Below, one piece after another: positions 25,732-34,983 of a stretch of 64,000 nt of DNA. The stretch comes from Rhodoferax sediminis (GTDB lineage: Bacteria > Pseudomonadota > Gammaproteobacteria > Burkholderiales > Burkholderiaceae_C): NCBI RefSeq assembly GCF_006970865.1, contig NZ_CP035503.1, positions 1,997,001 to 2,061,000 on the forward strand, written 5' to 3'. A program made the position numbers and the translations under genes. A model generated the notes under the pieces. The model was not told where the DNA came from. It worked only from the letters and a program-made list of their open reading frames with translations, and ran no database searches. Every line of letters starts with the position of its first letter. Positions within the stretch are counted from its first letter, which is position 1.

Positions 25732-27465
25732 ATGTTGAAACAACCCGCCAGCAAATACGCATCTTTCAAACCCGTTCACCTGAGCGACCGCACGTGGCCC
25801 GATGTCGTGCTGACCCAGGCACCCATCTGGCTCAGCACCGATCTGCGCGATGGCAACCAGGCGCTGATCGAACCGATGGACATCGAGCGCAAACTGCGCA
25901 TGTTCCAGATGCTGGTGAAGATCGGCTTCAAGGAAATCGAGGTGGGGTTCCCCTCTGCGTCGCAGATCGAATTCGATTTCGTGCGGCAGCTGATCGACGG
26001 CAACCTGATTCCCGACGACGTGACGATTCAGGTGCTGATGCAGGCGCGCGAACCGTTGATTCGCCGCACCTTCGAGTCGCTGCAGGGCGCACAGCGGGCC
26101 ATCGTGCACCTGTACAACGCCACGGCGCCCGTGATGCGCCGCGTGGTGCTGGGCATGGACGAGGACGGGATCGTCGAGCTGGCGGTGGCCAATGCCCGAT
26201 TGTTCCGCGAGCTTGCCGCGCAGCAGCCCGCGACGCGATGGACGTTCCAGTATTCGCCCGAAATGTTCTCGGGCACCGAGCTCGAATTTTCCAGACGCGT
26301 GGTGGACGCGGTGACCGAGGTCTGGCAGCCCACGCCGCAGCACAAATGCATCGTCAATCTGCCCTCGACCGTCGAGCACTCCACGCCCAATATCTTTGCC
26401 GACATGATGGAGTGGATGCACCGGCATCTGGCGCGGCGCGATTCGATCGTGCTGTCGGTGCACCCCCACAATGACCGCGGCACCGGCACCGCCGCCGGCG
26501 AATTTGCCCTGATGGCCGGTGCGGACCGCATCGAAGGCTGCCTGTTCGGCAACGGCGAGCGCACCGGCAACCTCGATCTGGTCAATGTGGCGCTGAACCT
26601 TTACACACAGGGCGTGTCGCCGGGACTCGATTTTTCTGAAATCGATGAAATCCGCCGCACCGTCGAGCACTGCAACCAGTTGCCGGTGCACCCACGCCAC
26701 CCGTATGTGGGCGATCTGGTCTATACCTCGTTTTCGGGCTCGCACCAGGACGCCATCAAAAAGGCTTTTGCGGCACGCCGGGAAGGGGACGTCTGGGACA
26801 TGCCTTATCTGCCCATCGACCCCAAGGATCTCGGGCGCAGCTATGAGGCGGTGATTCGCGTCAACAGCCAGTCGGGCAAGGGCGGCATTGCGTATTTGTT
26901 GGAGAGCGAGTTCGGTCTTGACTTGCCGCGGCGCCTGCAGGTGGAGTTCAGCCACGCGGTGCAGGCGGTGATGGACGCGTCGGGCAAGGAGCTGACGGCG
27001 CACGATCTTTGGCAGATGTTCGAGCGCGAGTATGGCGTCAAGACCATCGCCGCGCCACGTTATCAAGTCACGGAGCCGGCTCACGGTGCTGCTTCACAAG
27101 GGGTTGCGTTGGTGGCGGACCTTGACCTGGCCGGGCGTCCGCTGAAAATTCAGGGACGGGGTACCGGGCCCATCGATGCCTTCATTCAAGGCCTGAGCAG
27201 GGCCACGGGGCAGGGTGTGCGCGTTCTGGATTACCGCCAGCATTCGGTGGGGGCAGGGGCCGACGCACGGGCGGTGGCGTACATGGAGTTGCGCATCAAT
27301 GAGGAACGAACCCTGTTCGGTGTTGGCATGGACGCGAATATCGTGACCGCCTCGCTCAAGGCCGTCGTTTGCGGCATGCAGCGCGCGGGCGTATTGGCGG
27401 TGCCGGAAGATCGAGAAAACGCGGCACCCTCCGGCCCTGCCAGAGCCATCAGCGCTGCCGTGTGA
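25732..27465 (+). CDS. leuA: 2-isopropylmalate synthase, long (yeast/actinobacterial) type
   Basis: 577 residues from MLKQPASKY. It condenses 2-oxoisovalerate and acetyl-CoA, first committed step of leucine synthesis. The N-terminal TIM barrel has [11 protein letters not shown] near residue 40 and the metal-binding HPHNDRGTG near residue 245. The C-terminal LeuA regulatory domain extends to about 560. It is immediately downstream of the leucine attenuator, so it is the attenuated gene. A second, distinct isopropylmalate synthase follows 42 bp later. Confidence 0.94.
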   Translation: MLKQPASKYASFKPVHLSDRTWPDVVLTQAPIWLSTDLRDGNQALIEPMDIERKLRMFQMLVKIGFKEIEVGFPSASQIEFDFVRQLIDGNLIPDDVTIQVLMQAREPLIRRTFESLQGAQRAIVHLYNATAPVMRRVVLGMDEDGIVELAVANARLFRELAAQQPATRWTFQYSPEMFSGTELEFSRRVVDAVTEVWQPTPQHKCIVNLPSTVEHSTPNIFADMMEWMHRHLARRDSIVLSVHPHNDRGTGTAAGEFALMAGADRIEGCLFGNGERTGNLDLVNVALNLYTQGVSPGLDFSEIDEIRRTVEHCNQLPVHPRHPYVGDLVYTSFSGSHQDAIKKAFAARREGDVWDMPYLPIDPKDLGRSYEAVIRVNSQSGKGGIAYLLESEFGLDLPRRLQVEFSHAVQAVMDASGKELTAHDLWQMFEREYGVKTIAAPRYQVTEPAHGAASQGVALVADLDLAGRPLKIQGRGTGPIDAFIQGLSRATGQGVRVLDYRQHSVGAGADARAVAYMELRINEERTLFGVGMDANIVTASLKAVVCGMQRAGVLAVPEDRENAAPSGPARAISAAV

Positions 27466-27507
27466 TCGGCCGCGCCACGACTAAAATAACGCAACCAGGA
27501 GCCCTTC

Positions 27508-29046
27508 ATGGCCGACAAACTCATCATTTTTGACACCACCTTGCGTGACGGCGAGCAGTCGCCGGGCGCATCGATGACGCGTGACGAGAAACTGCGCATT
27601 GCCCGCCAGCTCGATCGCCTGAAGGTTGATGTCATCGAGGCCGGCTTCGCGGCCAGCTCTAACGGTGATTTCGAGGCTGTGCAGGCCATTGCGCGGGCCG
27701 TCAGGGATTCGACCATTTGTTCATTGTCGCGTGCCAATGACCGTGATATTTCGCGCGCTGCCGAAGCGCTCAAGGACGCCAGCCGCGCACGCATTCACAC
27801 CTTCATCGCCACCTCCGCGCTGCACATGGAAAAGAAGCTGCGCATGACGCCTGACGAAGTGTTCGAGCAGGCCAGGCTCTCGGTGCGTTTTGCGCGCAAT
27901 CTGGTGGGCGATGTGGAGTTCAGTCCGGAAGACGGCTATCGCAGCGACATGGATTTTTTGTGCCGGGTGATCGAGGCCGTGATTGCCGAGGGTGCAACCA
28001 CGATCAACGTGCCGGACACGGTGGGCTATGCGGTGCCTGAGCTCTACGGCAACTTCATCAAGACCTTGCGCGAGCGCATCCCCAACAGCGACAAGGCGGT
28101 CTGGTCGGTGCATTGTCATAACGACCTGGGCATGGCGGTGGCCAATTCGCTGGCCGGGGTCAAGATCGGCGGTGCCCGCCAGGTGGAGTGCACCATCAAC
28201 GGTCTTGGCGAGCGCGCCGGCAACTGTTCGCTTGAAGAGATCGTGATGGCCGTCAAGACGCGCAAGGACTATTTTGGCCTTGAACTCGGCATCGACACGC
28301 GGCATATTCTGGCAACCAGCCGCATGGTCAGCCAGACCACCGGCTTTGTGGTGCAGCCGAACAAGGCAGTGGTTGGTGCCAACGCCTTCGCACACGCGTC
28401 GGGCATTCATCAGGACGGCGTACTGAAGGCGCGCGACACCTACGAAATCATGCGCGCCGAGGACGTGGGCTGGACCGCCAACAAAATCGTGCTGGGCAAG
28501 CTGAGCGGGCGCAATGCTTTCAAGCAGCGCCTGCAGGAACTGGGCGTTGCCATGGACAGCGAGGCCGACATCAACACTGCCTTTGCCCGCTTCAAGGAAC
28601 TGGCCGATCGCAAGAGCGAGATTTTCGACGAAGACATTCTCGCGCTGGTCAGCGATGAGAGCATCACGCGCGGCAGCGAACAATATGTTTTCGTGTCACT
28701 GGCGCAGCACAGTGAAACCGGTGAACGCCCGCAGGCCACGATCGTCTTTACGGCGGGCGGCAAGGAAGTCAAAGGCGAGTCCGATGGCAATGGCCCGGTC
28801 GATGCCTCGCTGAAGGCCATCGAGACGCACGTCAAAAGCGGTGCAGAGATGGTGCTCTATTCCGTGAACGCCATCAGCGGCTCCACAGAGAGCCAGGGCG
28901 AGGTGACGGTGCGCCTGCAAAACAGCGGCCGCGTGGTCAACGGCGTGGGGGCAGACCCCGATATCGTCGTGGCTTCTGCCAAAGCTTATCTGAATGCCCT
29001 CAACAAGTTACAAAGCAAATCTGATCAGGTGGCAGCCCAGGGATAG
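27508..29046 (+). CDS. leuA: 2-isopropylmalate synthase, standard proteobacterial type
   Basis: 512 residues beginning [20 protein letters not shown], the standard bacterial LeuA start, with CAGGAG eight bases upstream. The [13 protein letters not shown] metal site is near residue 202. GERAGN and the C-terminal LeuA allosteric domain are present. Same reaction as the preceding gene but a clearly different subfamily and length. The 42-bp gap suggests cotranscription under the same attenuator. A specialised role such as homocitrate or citramalate synthesis is possible but nothing in the sequence favours it. Confidence 0.92.
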   Translation: MADKLIIFDTTLRDGEQSPGASMTRDEKLRIARQLDRLKVDVIEAGFAASSNGDFEAVQAIARAVRDSTICSLSRANDRDISRAAEALKDASRARIHTFIATSALHMEKKLRMTPDEVFEQARLSVRFARNLVGDVEFSPEDGYRSDMDFLCRVIEAVIAEGATTINVPDTVGYAVPELYGNFIKTLRERIPNSDKAVWSVHCHNDLGMAVANSLAGVKIGGARQVECTINGLGERAGNCSLEEIVMAVKTRKDYFGLELGIDTRHILATSRMVSQTTGFVVQPNKAVVGANAFAHASGIHQDGVLKARDTYEIMRAEDVGWTANKIVLGKLSGRNAFKQRLQELGVAMDSEADINTAFARFKELADRKSEIFDEDILALVSDESITRGSEQYVFVSLAQHSETGERPQATIVFTAGGKEVKGESDGNGPVDASLKAIETHVKSGAEMVLYSVNAISGSTESQGEVTVRLQNSGRVVNGVGADPDIVVASAKAYLNALNKLQSKSDQVAAQG

Positions 29047-29101
29047 GGTAAATACCTAGAACCTGAGTACCTGTTTAGGAAAATCTCGCAAGTATTTGAT
29101 C

Positions 29102-29129
29102 TTGCATGATTTTTTCATTTCGATACACT
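29102..29129 (+). promoter_or_regulatory. Possible sigma-70 promoter of pbpG
   Basis: TTGCAT, a 16-bp spacer and TACACT lie 35 bp upstream of the pbpG ATG in a locally AT-rich stretch. Confidence 0.4.
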
Positions 29130-29163
29130 CGGGGCATGTTCAAGGCGTATCGGAGATAAAACC

Positions 29164-30255
29164 ATGTCCCGCTGTGCAAATTTCGAAGTGAGTCAAGTTT
29201 TGAATCGCCTACTACAAATTGTTTCTGCTCTGGTTCTTGCGAGCACCTTGGCTTTGCCCGCAGCACAAGCGGCCGGGCCCAAGAAGGTTGTTGTCAAAAA
29301 GCAGGCCCACTCCATTCATGTTTCCAGGCGTGTGGTTGCCACGATATCTCCGCGTGTCCGCACCAAGGGTGCCAAGGTGGTTGCCAGTTCCAGACGCAAG
29401 TCCGTCGTTCATGTGGCTTATGTCCCCGCCCAACCGTCTTTCGGAGAATTGGCGGGCCTGCACTCGACCCAGGATCCGCTTGACCTCAAGTCGGGCGTGG
29501 CGCTGGTGATGGATCAGGACACGCATGAGGTGCTTTTCAGCAAGAATGACCAGGCCGTGCTGCCCATTGCGTCCCTGAGCAAGTTGATGACCGGTTTGCT
29601 CATCAGCGAGGCGGGCTTGCCGATGAATGAGATGATCACCATCACGCAGGACGACGTCGACACTGAAAAGCACAGCAGTTCACGCCTGAGGGTGGGCACA
29701 GTGCTCAGCCGCGGTGAGTTGCTGCACCTGGCCCTGATGTCCAGCGAGAACCGGGCCGCCCATGCGCTGGGGCGTACCTATCCTGGTGGATTGCCAGCGT
29801 TTGTCTCACTGATGAATGCCAAGGCAAAAATGATCGGCATGAAGGACACCCGCTATGTAGAGCCTACTGGTTTGTCGAGCGAGAACCAGTCCAGCGCACG
29901 CGACCTGGCGACGCTGGTGAATGTGGCCTACAAGGATCCGACCCTGCGTGAACTCACGACTTCCCACAATTTTGACGTCGATGTGGGCAACCGGACTTTG
30001 CAATACAACAACACCAATCGTCTGGTCAAAAACCCCGGGTGGGATATCGGTTTGCAAAAGACGGGCTATATCACCGAAGCCGGACACTGCCTGTTGTTGC
30101 AGGCCAAGATTGCCGGGCGCAAGCTCATCATGGTGTTCCTCGACTCTGCCGGCTCGCTTAGCCGCTTTGCCGACGCTGAACGCGTGCGCCGCTGGGTCGA
30201 GTCCCATCCGCCTGCGGCCGTCAGTGTCTCTTCAGCCAAGCACGTCAACGGCTGA
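29164..30255 (+). CDS. pbpG: D-alanyl-D-alanine endopeptidase (PBP7-type)
   Basis: 363 residues with a signal peptide ending near AAQAAG (residue about 38), then a basic linker, so it acts in the periplasm. The peptidase S11 triad is complete: SLSK at residues 137-140, SEN near 197 and KTG near 299. It cleaves D-Ala-meso-DAP crosslinks in peptidoglycan. GGAG precedes the ATG by eight bases. It converges on the IclR regulator with a 5-bp gap and is preceded by its own promoter-like sequence. Confidence 0.9.
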   Translation: MSRCANFEVSQVLNRLLQIVSALVLASTLALPAAQAAGPKKVVVKKQAHSIHVSRRVVATISPRVRTKGAKVVASSRRKSVVHVAYVPAQPSFGELAGLHSTQDPLDLKSGVALVMDQDTHEVLFSKNDQAVLPIASLSKLMTGLLISEAGLPMNEMITITQDDVDTEKHSSSRLRVGTVLSRGELLHLALMSSENRAAHALGRTYPGGLPAFVSLMNAKAKMIGMKDTRYVEPTGLSSENQSSARDLATLVNVAYKDPTLRELTTSHNFDVDVGNRTLQYNNTNRLVKNPGWDIGLQKTGYITEAGHCLLLQAKIAGRKLIMVFLDSAGSLSRFADAERVRRWVESHPPAAVSVSSAKHVNG

Positions 30256-30260
30256 GCTGC

Positions 30261-31055
30261 TCAGGTCGGCCGGCCCGGCGGAGGCTTGTAGCCTAGAGCC
30301 GCTGATATCTGGTTGACGGTCGCTTGAAGCTTGGGTAACCAGCCCTCGTCGAGGCGGTCCGCCGGCGCCGAAATCGATAAACCGGCAATCAGTTTTCTCT
30401 GGTCGTCATAAATGCCGGCGCCCATGCAGCGCACCCCTAATTCCAGCTCTTCGTTGTCGCGCGCAGTGCCATACTGCCTGGCCTTGGCGAGTTCTCGCTC
30501 CAGCGCGGGCAGCTGGGTAATACTGTTCTTGGTGTGCCCGCTCAGACCCGTTCGCGTCGCATAGGTGCGTACGCGTTGAGGGTCGTCGTTCGCCAGAAAC
30601 AGTTTGCCCACCGAGGTCAGGTGCAACGGTGCGCGCCCACCGATTGCGCGCACTACCTGCATGCCCGAGCGCTCGCCAAAAGAGCGTTCGATGTACACGA
30701 TTTCATCGCCCTGGCGCATGCTCAGGTTCACGGGCTGCTGAATGAGGTGATGCAGCTCACGCATCGGCCCTAGCGCCGCATCACGCACGCTTAAACGCCC
30801 CTTGACCAGGTTGCCGAGCTCCAGCAAGCGCATGCCCAGCCGGTAACTGCCCGCCTCGGGACGGTCCACGAAGCGGCCGGTGGCCAGATCGTTCAGGATG
30901 CGGTGGGTGGTAGATGGATGCAAACCGGTCAGCGCGCTGATTTCTTTCAGGGAGACGGCTTCATCGCGCGAGGCCAAGATATCGATGAGCGCAAACATGC
31001 GCTCGATGACCTGCACGGTGGGTTTTGCCGGGACAGTCGGGTCCGATCTTTTCAT
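30261..31055 (-). CDS. IclR family transcriptional regulator
   Basis: 264 residues. The N-terminal winged helix-turn-helix (SLKEISALTGLHPSTTHRILNDL, about residues 36-58) is followed by the IclR effector domain with GERSGMQVV, RAPLHLTSVGK and a cysteine in VRCMGAGIYD near residue 210. The effector is probably a small organic acid but cannot be named. No catabolic target gene is adjacent. A palindrome just upstream of its start suggests autoregulation. Confidence 0.9.
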   Translation of the reverse strand: MKRSDPTVPAKPTVQVIERMFALIDILASRDEAVSLKEISALTGLHPSTTHRILNDLATGRFVDRPEAGSYRLGMRLLELGNLVKGRLSVRDAALGPMRELHHLIQQPVNLSMRQGDEIVYIERSFGERSGMQVVRAIGGRAPLHLTSVGKLFLANDDPQRVRTYATRTGLSGHTKNSITQLPALERELAKARQYGTARDNEELELGVRCMGAGIYDDQRKLIAGLSISAPADRLDEGWLPKLQATVNQISAALGYKPPPGRPT

Positions 31056-31077
31056 GGTGTGTCCGGGAAATGTTGAA

Positions 31078-31094
31078 ACCAGATTTTATCTGGT
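31078..31094. promoter_or_regulatory. Palindrome upstream of the IclR regulator
   Basis: ACCAGAT-TTT-ATCTGGT is a perfect 7-bp inverted repeat with a 3-bp centre, 22 bp upstream of the iclR-family start codon. Its size and AT-rich centre suit an IclR dimer site. Confidence 0.5.
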
Positions 31095-31137
31095 GAAAAA
31101 AAGATACGCCACCCGGTAGCCGGGCGCACAGGTATGG

Positions 31138-31890
31138 CTACGTGGCAGCGCGGGAATTACCCGTAACCCAGCGGCCATCCATCAATATTTCATGCGGCCC
31201 AAATCGCGCCTTGTAATTCATCTTCGGGCTCTGGCTGATCCAGTAACCCAGGTACACATGTGGCAGTTCCAGTTGACGCGCCTGCTCTATTTGCCACAGC
31301 ACGCTGTAAGTGCCGTAGCTGGCACTGGCATCAGGCTCGTAGAAGGTGTAGACGGCCGACAGGCCATCGTTGAGCACATCGAGGATGGAGACCATCTTGA
31401 GCGCGCCGGGCGTACTGTCGGCCAGCGTTTCGCGGAACTCCACCAGGCGCGAATTCACCCGGCTTTGCAGCAAAAACTGGGTGTATTGGTCGATGCTGTC
31501 ATGGTCCATGCCGCCCCCTGCATGGCGGCCGTTCTGGTAGCGCAGGTATAAGTGATAGTGCTCCGGCACGAAGCACAGCTTGAGCACACGGGCCTGCAGA
31601 TTTTGATGCCGGCTCCAGGCCCTGCGCTGGCTGCGGTCCGGGCTGAAACTACGGACCAGAACCCGCAGCGGCAAGCAGGCGCGGCAACCATCGCAATAAG
31701 GCCGATAGGTGAACATGCCGCTGCGCCGAAAACCCTTGGTCACCAGGTCGGAGTATGTATCGTTATGAATCAGGTGGCTGGGGGTGGCCACCTGCGAACG
31801 GGCCTGGTTGCCCGGCAGATAGCTGCAGGGGTAGGGCGCCGTTGCATAGAACTGCAAGGTTTGAAGAGGGAGATCCTTGAGGTGCGTCAC
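31138..31890 (-). CDS. bpt: Aspartate/glutamate leucyltransferase (arginyltransferase family)
   Basis: 250 residues. It transfers leucine from Leu-tRNA to proteins with N-terminal Asp/Glu in the N-end-rule degradation pathway. Family motifs: [13 protein letters not shown] near residue 22 and [16 protein letters not shown] near residue 62 with the cysteine cluster, then FSPDRSQRR. Bacterial members of this arginyltransferase-like family mostly use leucine, hence the Bpt call. The ATG overlaps the aat stop by 4 bp, so the two transferases form one operon. Confidence 0.92.
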   Translation of the reverse strand: MTHLKDLPLQTLQFYATAPYPCSYLPGNQARSQVATPSHLIHNDTYSDLVTKGFRRSGMFTYRPYCDGCRACLPLRVLVRSFSPDRSQRRAWSRHQNLQARVLKLCFVPEHYHLYLRYQNGRHAGGGMDHDSIDQYTQFLLQSRVNSRLVEFRETLADSTPGALKMVSILDVLNDGLSAVYTFYEPDASASYGTYSVLWQIEQARQLELPHVYLGYWISQSPKMNYKARFGPHEILMDGRWVTGNSRAAT

Positions 31891-32651
31891 GTTGGCACAG
31901 TCTTCGCGAGCAGGAGTTTGTGCCAGTATACGTGTTCGAACTGCCAGCGTGGTGCTGGCAGCACCGAGTTGTGCGCTACCTGATTTACAAAACTGGCGCG
32001 GCTGATTTCTCGCGCTCCCAGCGAGGCCAGATGGCCGGTGTTCTGCTGGCAGTCGATCAGATCGATGCCGTTATGCCTGCAAAAGCACACGAGCGCCGCC
32101 AGTGCAATCTTGGACGCATCAGGTACCCGGGTGAACATTGATTCACCAAAGAGGGCCTTGCCGAGTGCCACGCAATACAGGCCGCCCATTAGTTGCCCGT
32201 CGACCCAGGTTTCCACGCTGTGAGCCAGTCCGGCGCCATGCAGCGCCTCGTAGGCCAGCACCATGTCAGGCACGATCCAGGTGCCCGACTGGCCCGTGCG
32301 CGCGCTGGCTGAGCAAGAACGAATGACTTGCGCGAATGCACTGTCAATGCGGATATCACAGCGTGCATCGCGCTGAAAACGGTCAAGCGCCTTGCGCAGT
32401 GAACGATGCAGCTTGAAGTCGTTTACCCGCAGTACCATGCGCGGATCGGGGCTCCACCACAAGATGGGCTGGTCATCGCTGAACCACGGAAAGATGCCTT
32501 GGGAATAGGCCCGAACCAGGCTCTCGACGTCCAGCGCGCCGCCCCCCGCCAGCAACCCGGGCGCCGGGTCCGACGCACCCCAAGCCTGCTCGGGTTCCGG
32601 GAACGGAGCGCCGGGAGCCAGCCAGGGGAGCCTGGATTGGGAAGATTGCAT
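31887..32651 (-). CDS. aat: Leucyl/phenylalanyl-tRNA-protein transferase
   Basis: 254 residues. It adds Leu or Phe to proteins with N-terminal Arg or Lys, feeding ClpS/ClpAP. Diagnostic motifs are YSQGIFPWF near residue 50, [10 protein letters not shown] near 65, and the core [24 protein letters not shown] and [18 protein letters not shown]. Coupled to bpt by ATGA. It starts 73 bp downstream of the end of the exopolysaccharide operon, with no clear terminator between. Confidence 0.95.
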   Translation of the reverse strand: MQSSQSRLPWLAPGAPFPEPEQAWGASDPAPGLLAGGGALDVESLVRAYSQGIFPWFSDDQPILWWSPDPRMVLRVNDFKLHRSLRKALDRFQRDARCDIRIDSAFAQVIRSCSASARTGQSGTWIVPDMVLAYEALHGAGLAHSVETWVDGQLMGGLYCVALGKALFGESMFTRVPDASKIALAALVCFCRHNGIDLIDCQQNTGHLASLGAREISRASFVNQVAHNSVLPAPRWQFEHVYWHKLLLAKTVPT

Positions 32652-32724
32652 GGTGTGCGTGAAAAGGGATGGCGCTGGGGCAATTACACACGCATCGCGG
32701 GTGCCACTCGCACCGCCACAGCCT

Positions 32725-33669
32725 TCAGCCTTCGCGCAAATTTCTCAGCATGCGCATACCAAACCGCAGGCGGGTTCTGTCCCAAGGGGTGAAGCGCCTG
32801 ATCTGCAGTGGGTCATCGCCCTGCCGTGATGCGCCCCATTGCGTACTGAAAGCAGCGTCAAAGCCCAAGCTGCGCACCACCTCCACCGCTTGCAATGAAT
32901 AATCTTCACCCGGCTTGCCGTTGGGATAAGCAAATAGCCCCACGCGCTCGCCCAGCAGTCGCTCCAGAAAAATTTGACTGTCGCTTATCTCCTGGCGAGC
33001 CTGATCCTCGCTGAGCCTGGCCAGGATGGGATGAGAAACCGTATGTGCACCAATCTGCATACCTGCCTGGTGCATGGCCTTGACTTGCAGCGAGGTCATC
33101 ATCAGATCTTGCGGCAGTTGCACTTGGGCCAGCCGGGCGATTTGTTCAGTGACACTGATGCGCTGCGCAAGCGGCTGGTACTTGACTTGATCAATGAGCG
33201 CCGCAATCGCCGCCCGCTTGTCGGCGAGGGTGGTGACGGGGTGTCGCCCCAAATTCAGCGAAGAAAAATCCAGCAGTGGGCTTGTGCCGTTACGAACCGT
33301 CTCAATGATGGTGTCGTTCCACATGCGCCCGCCATTGAGAAAGCCGGTGGCGATAAAGAAGGTAGCCGTGAGCCCATGCCGCTGCAGTATGGGCATCGCC
33401 ACCTCAAAGTTATCGGCATAACCGTCGTCAAAGGTGATGCAGGCGGCACGTACGGGCAGCGTGCCGGCTTTGAGTCTTATCACTGCCTGGTCTAGCGGCA
33501 GCACGTTAAACCACGACTTGAGCCAGCCGCAAACCTCGGCAAACCGGCGAGCGTCCATTTCGTCAGGGAAGAGTGGATCTGGTGCGGGCAAGACGCGATG
33601 AAAAATCAGCGTTGACAGACGCGCACCGGCACCAGCGGGCGACATCCATTGCAAAAGTGTCTTCACCAT
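32725..33669 (-). CDS. Polysaccharide deacetylase family protein (end of the exopolysaccharide operon)
   Basis: 314 residues. TFDDGYADNFEVAMPIL near residue 80 is the NodB-domain metal/catalytic motif and GAHTVSHPIL near residue 200 supplies the His-x3-His ligands. It should remove acetyl groups from N-acetylated sugars in the polymer or its precursor. No signal peptide is obvious. It lies 3 bp after the Wzy-type ligase and is the last gene of the minus-strand exopolysaccharide operon. It is distinct from the XrtA-associated deacetylase at 48394-49257. Confidence 0.85.
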   Translation of the reverse strand: MVKTLLQWMSPAGAGARLSTLIFHRVLPAPDPLFPDEMDARRFAEVCGWLKSWFNVLPLDQAVIRLKAGTLPVRAACITFDDGYADNFEVAMPILQRHGLTATFFIATGFLNGGRMWNDTIIETVRNGTSPLLDFSSLNLGRHPVTTLADKRAAIAALIDQVKYQPLAQRISVTEQIARLAQVQLPQDLMMTSLQVKAMHQAGMQIGAHTVSHPILARLSEDQARQEISDSQIFLERLLGERVGLFAYPNGKPGEDYSLQAVEVVRSLGFDAAFSTQWGASRQGDDPLQIRRFTPWDRTRLRFGMRMLRNLREG

Positions 33670-33672
33670 GAA

Positions 33673-34983
33673 TCAAGCGGGTCTGGCAGGGGCAGCCAAA
33701 CCCGGAACGGTCTTCCAGCCCGGGGCATAGACCGGCTCGGTAAGCCAGTATTCCTTTTCAACCCATACCCGTGTGAGCACCACCATAACCATGACGTCGT
33801 AGGGCAAATCGAAATAGGACAGGCTCAAAAAAGCGCCGCCAACGGCATAGCCGGCCAGCGATACCTGGCAAAGCATGCCGAGCTCGCTGCACCAGCGAGT
33901 CTCTGGTGCCGAAAATTTTTGCCGCTTGAGCCAGCCCGCCGCACGCCAGGTGGCCGCGAGTAAGCCTAAAAACAGAAAAAGTCCCACGAAGCCGTGATTG
34001 CCGAGCACCTCGAAATAAATGCTGTGCGCGGCGCGAACACCCGCGCCCGTCTGATAAGGTGAATAAAGGGCAAATAGCTCCGGCCGAGCGCCATTGAAGC
34101 CAACCCCAAAGGGGTAGTGAAATGCGCTGTTCCATGCACTCCACCATGCACTGATCCGCCCCATTGCGGAAGCATCCTGTTGGTAATTATCAATGGTGGC
34201 CATGCGATTCACCCAGGAATCAGGCATAAACATGATGAGCGGTACTGACACAACGAGAAGTGCCAAGCCGACGCGAAGCTTGCTCTTGCTGTTCCACCAC
34301 AAATAGAACGCCATGGCTGAAATCGCCAAAAGAGCACCACGCGATTGCGACCCTAAAGCCGATGCGGCGCACAGAACCATCGCGGCCATCATGCCGTGGC
34401 GTGCCCATGCCTTGTGAAGCTGAAGCTGCAGGAATCTGAGCAAGGGAATGGTCATCACCAAGGCGGCAGCAAACTCGTTGTTGTCTTCAATAAAGGAGCC
34501 GGGCGGGCCCCACACATGGAAGTCGCCACCCGACATGAGTGTAAAAATCCCGCCTTTGATACCCAACAGTGCCATCGAGCCGGCGCAGACCCACATCAGC
34601 GCGAAGATGTGTTGCTTCCGGTGCAGCAGCATCAACGAAATGATGACCATGAAGTCAATCTTCATGACCTTCTTCCACTGTGCGTAATCACCGGCTGGAT
34701 CAAGTCCCATCAACCACGAGATGGTCATCCAGACCATGAACACAACCAGCCACGTCACGGGGCTGGCCTTGAACGGTGACTCGCGGTCTTTGGTTATCAG
34801 CAAACCCAGCAACACGCTGGCTGCAGCGATGGCCGCCAAAGGCGCGTTATAAGCAAAACCCCACGTGTAACGATGCGGATTCATGATGCTGAGCCAGGTC
34901 CACAGCATGATGCCGATCCAGGGGCGCCGCAGTGCTGCCAATGCGGCCACCATAACGATAGCGACGACGAGAATGTCACGCAT
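33673..34983 (-). CDS. Exosortase A-associated O-glycosylation ligase (Wzy/WaaL-like)
   Basis: A 436-residue polytopic membrane protein with about ten hydrophobic helices and a large periplasmic loop before the last helices, as in O-antigen ligases and polymerases. The N-terminus (RRPWIGIMLWTWLSIMNPHRYTWG, seen near residue 19) and GGDFHVWGPPGSFIEDNNEFA match the exosortase A-associated putative O-glycosylation ligase family (TIGR03097). It may polymerise repeat units or transfer glycan to protein. It overlaps the upstream CapK-like gene by 8 bp. Confidence 0.88.
   Translation of the reverse strand: MRDILVVAIVMVAALAALRRPWIGIMLWTWLSIMNPHRYTWGFAYNAPLAAIAAASVLLGLLITKDRESPFKASPVTWLVVFMVWMTISWLMGLDPAGDYAQWKKVMKIDFMVIISLMLLHRKQHIFALMWVCAGSMALLGIKGGIFTLMSGGDFHVWGPPGSFIEDNNEFAAALVMTIPLLRFLQLQLHKAWARHGMMAAMVLCAASALGSQSRGALLAISAMAFYLWWNSKSKLRVGLALLVVSVPLIMFMPDSWVNRMATIDNYQQDASAMGRISAWWSAWNSAFHYPFGVGFNGARPELFALYSPYQTGAGVRAAHSIYFEVLGNHGFVGLFLFLGLLAATWRAAGWLKRQKFSAPETRWCSELGMLCQVSLAGYAVGGAFLSLSYFDLPYDVMVMVVLTRVWVEKEYWLTEPVYAPGWKTVPGLAAPARPA

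Noticed and set aside
31056..31137. Intrinsic terminator of bpt
   Set aside because: A short CCCGG-CTA-CCGGG stem exists, but the T-run starts nine bases later, so it is too weak to call.
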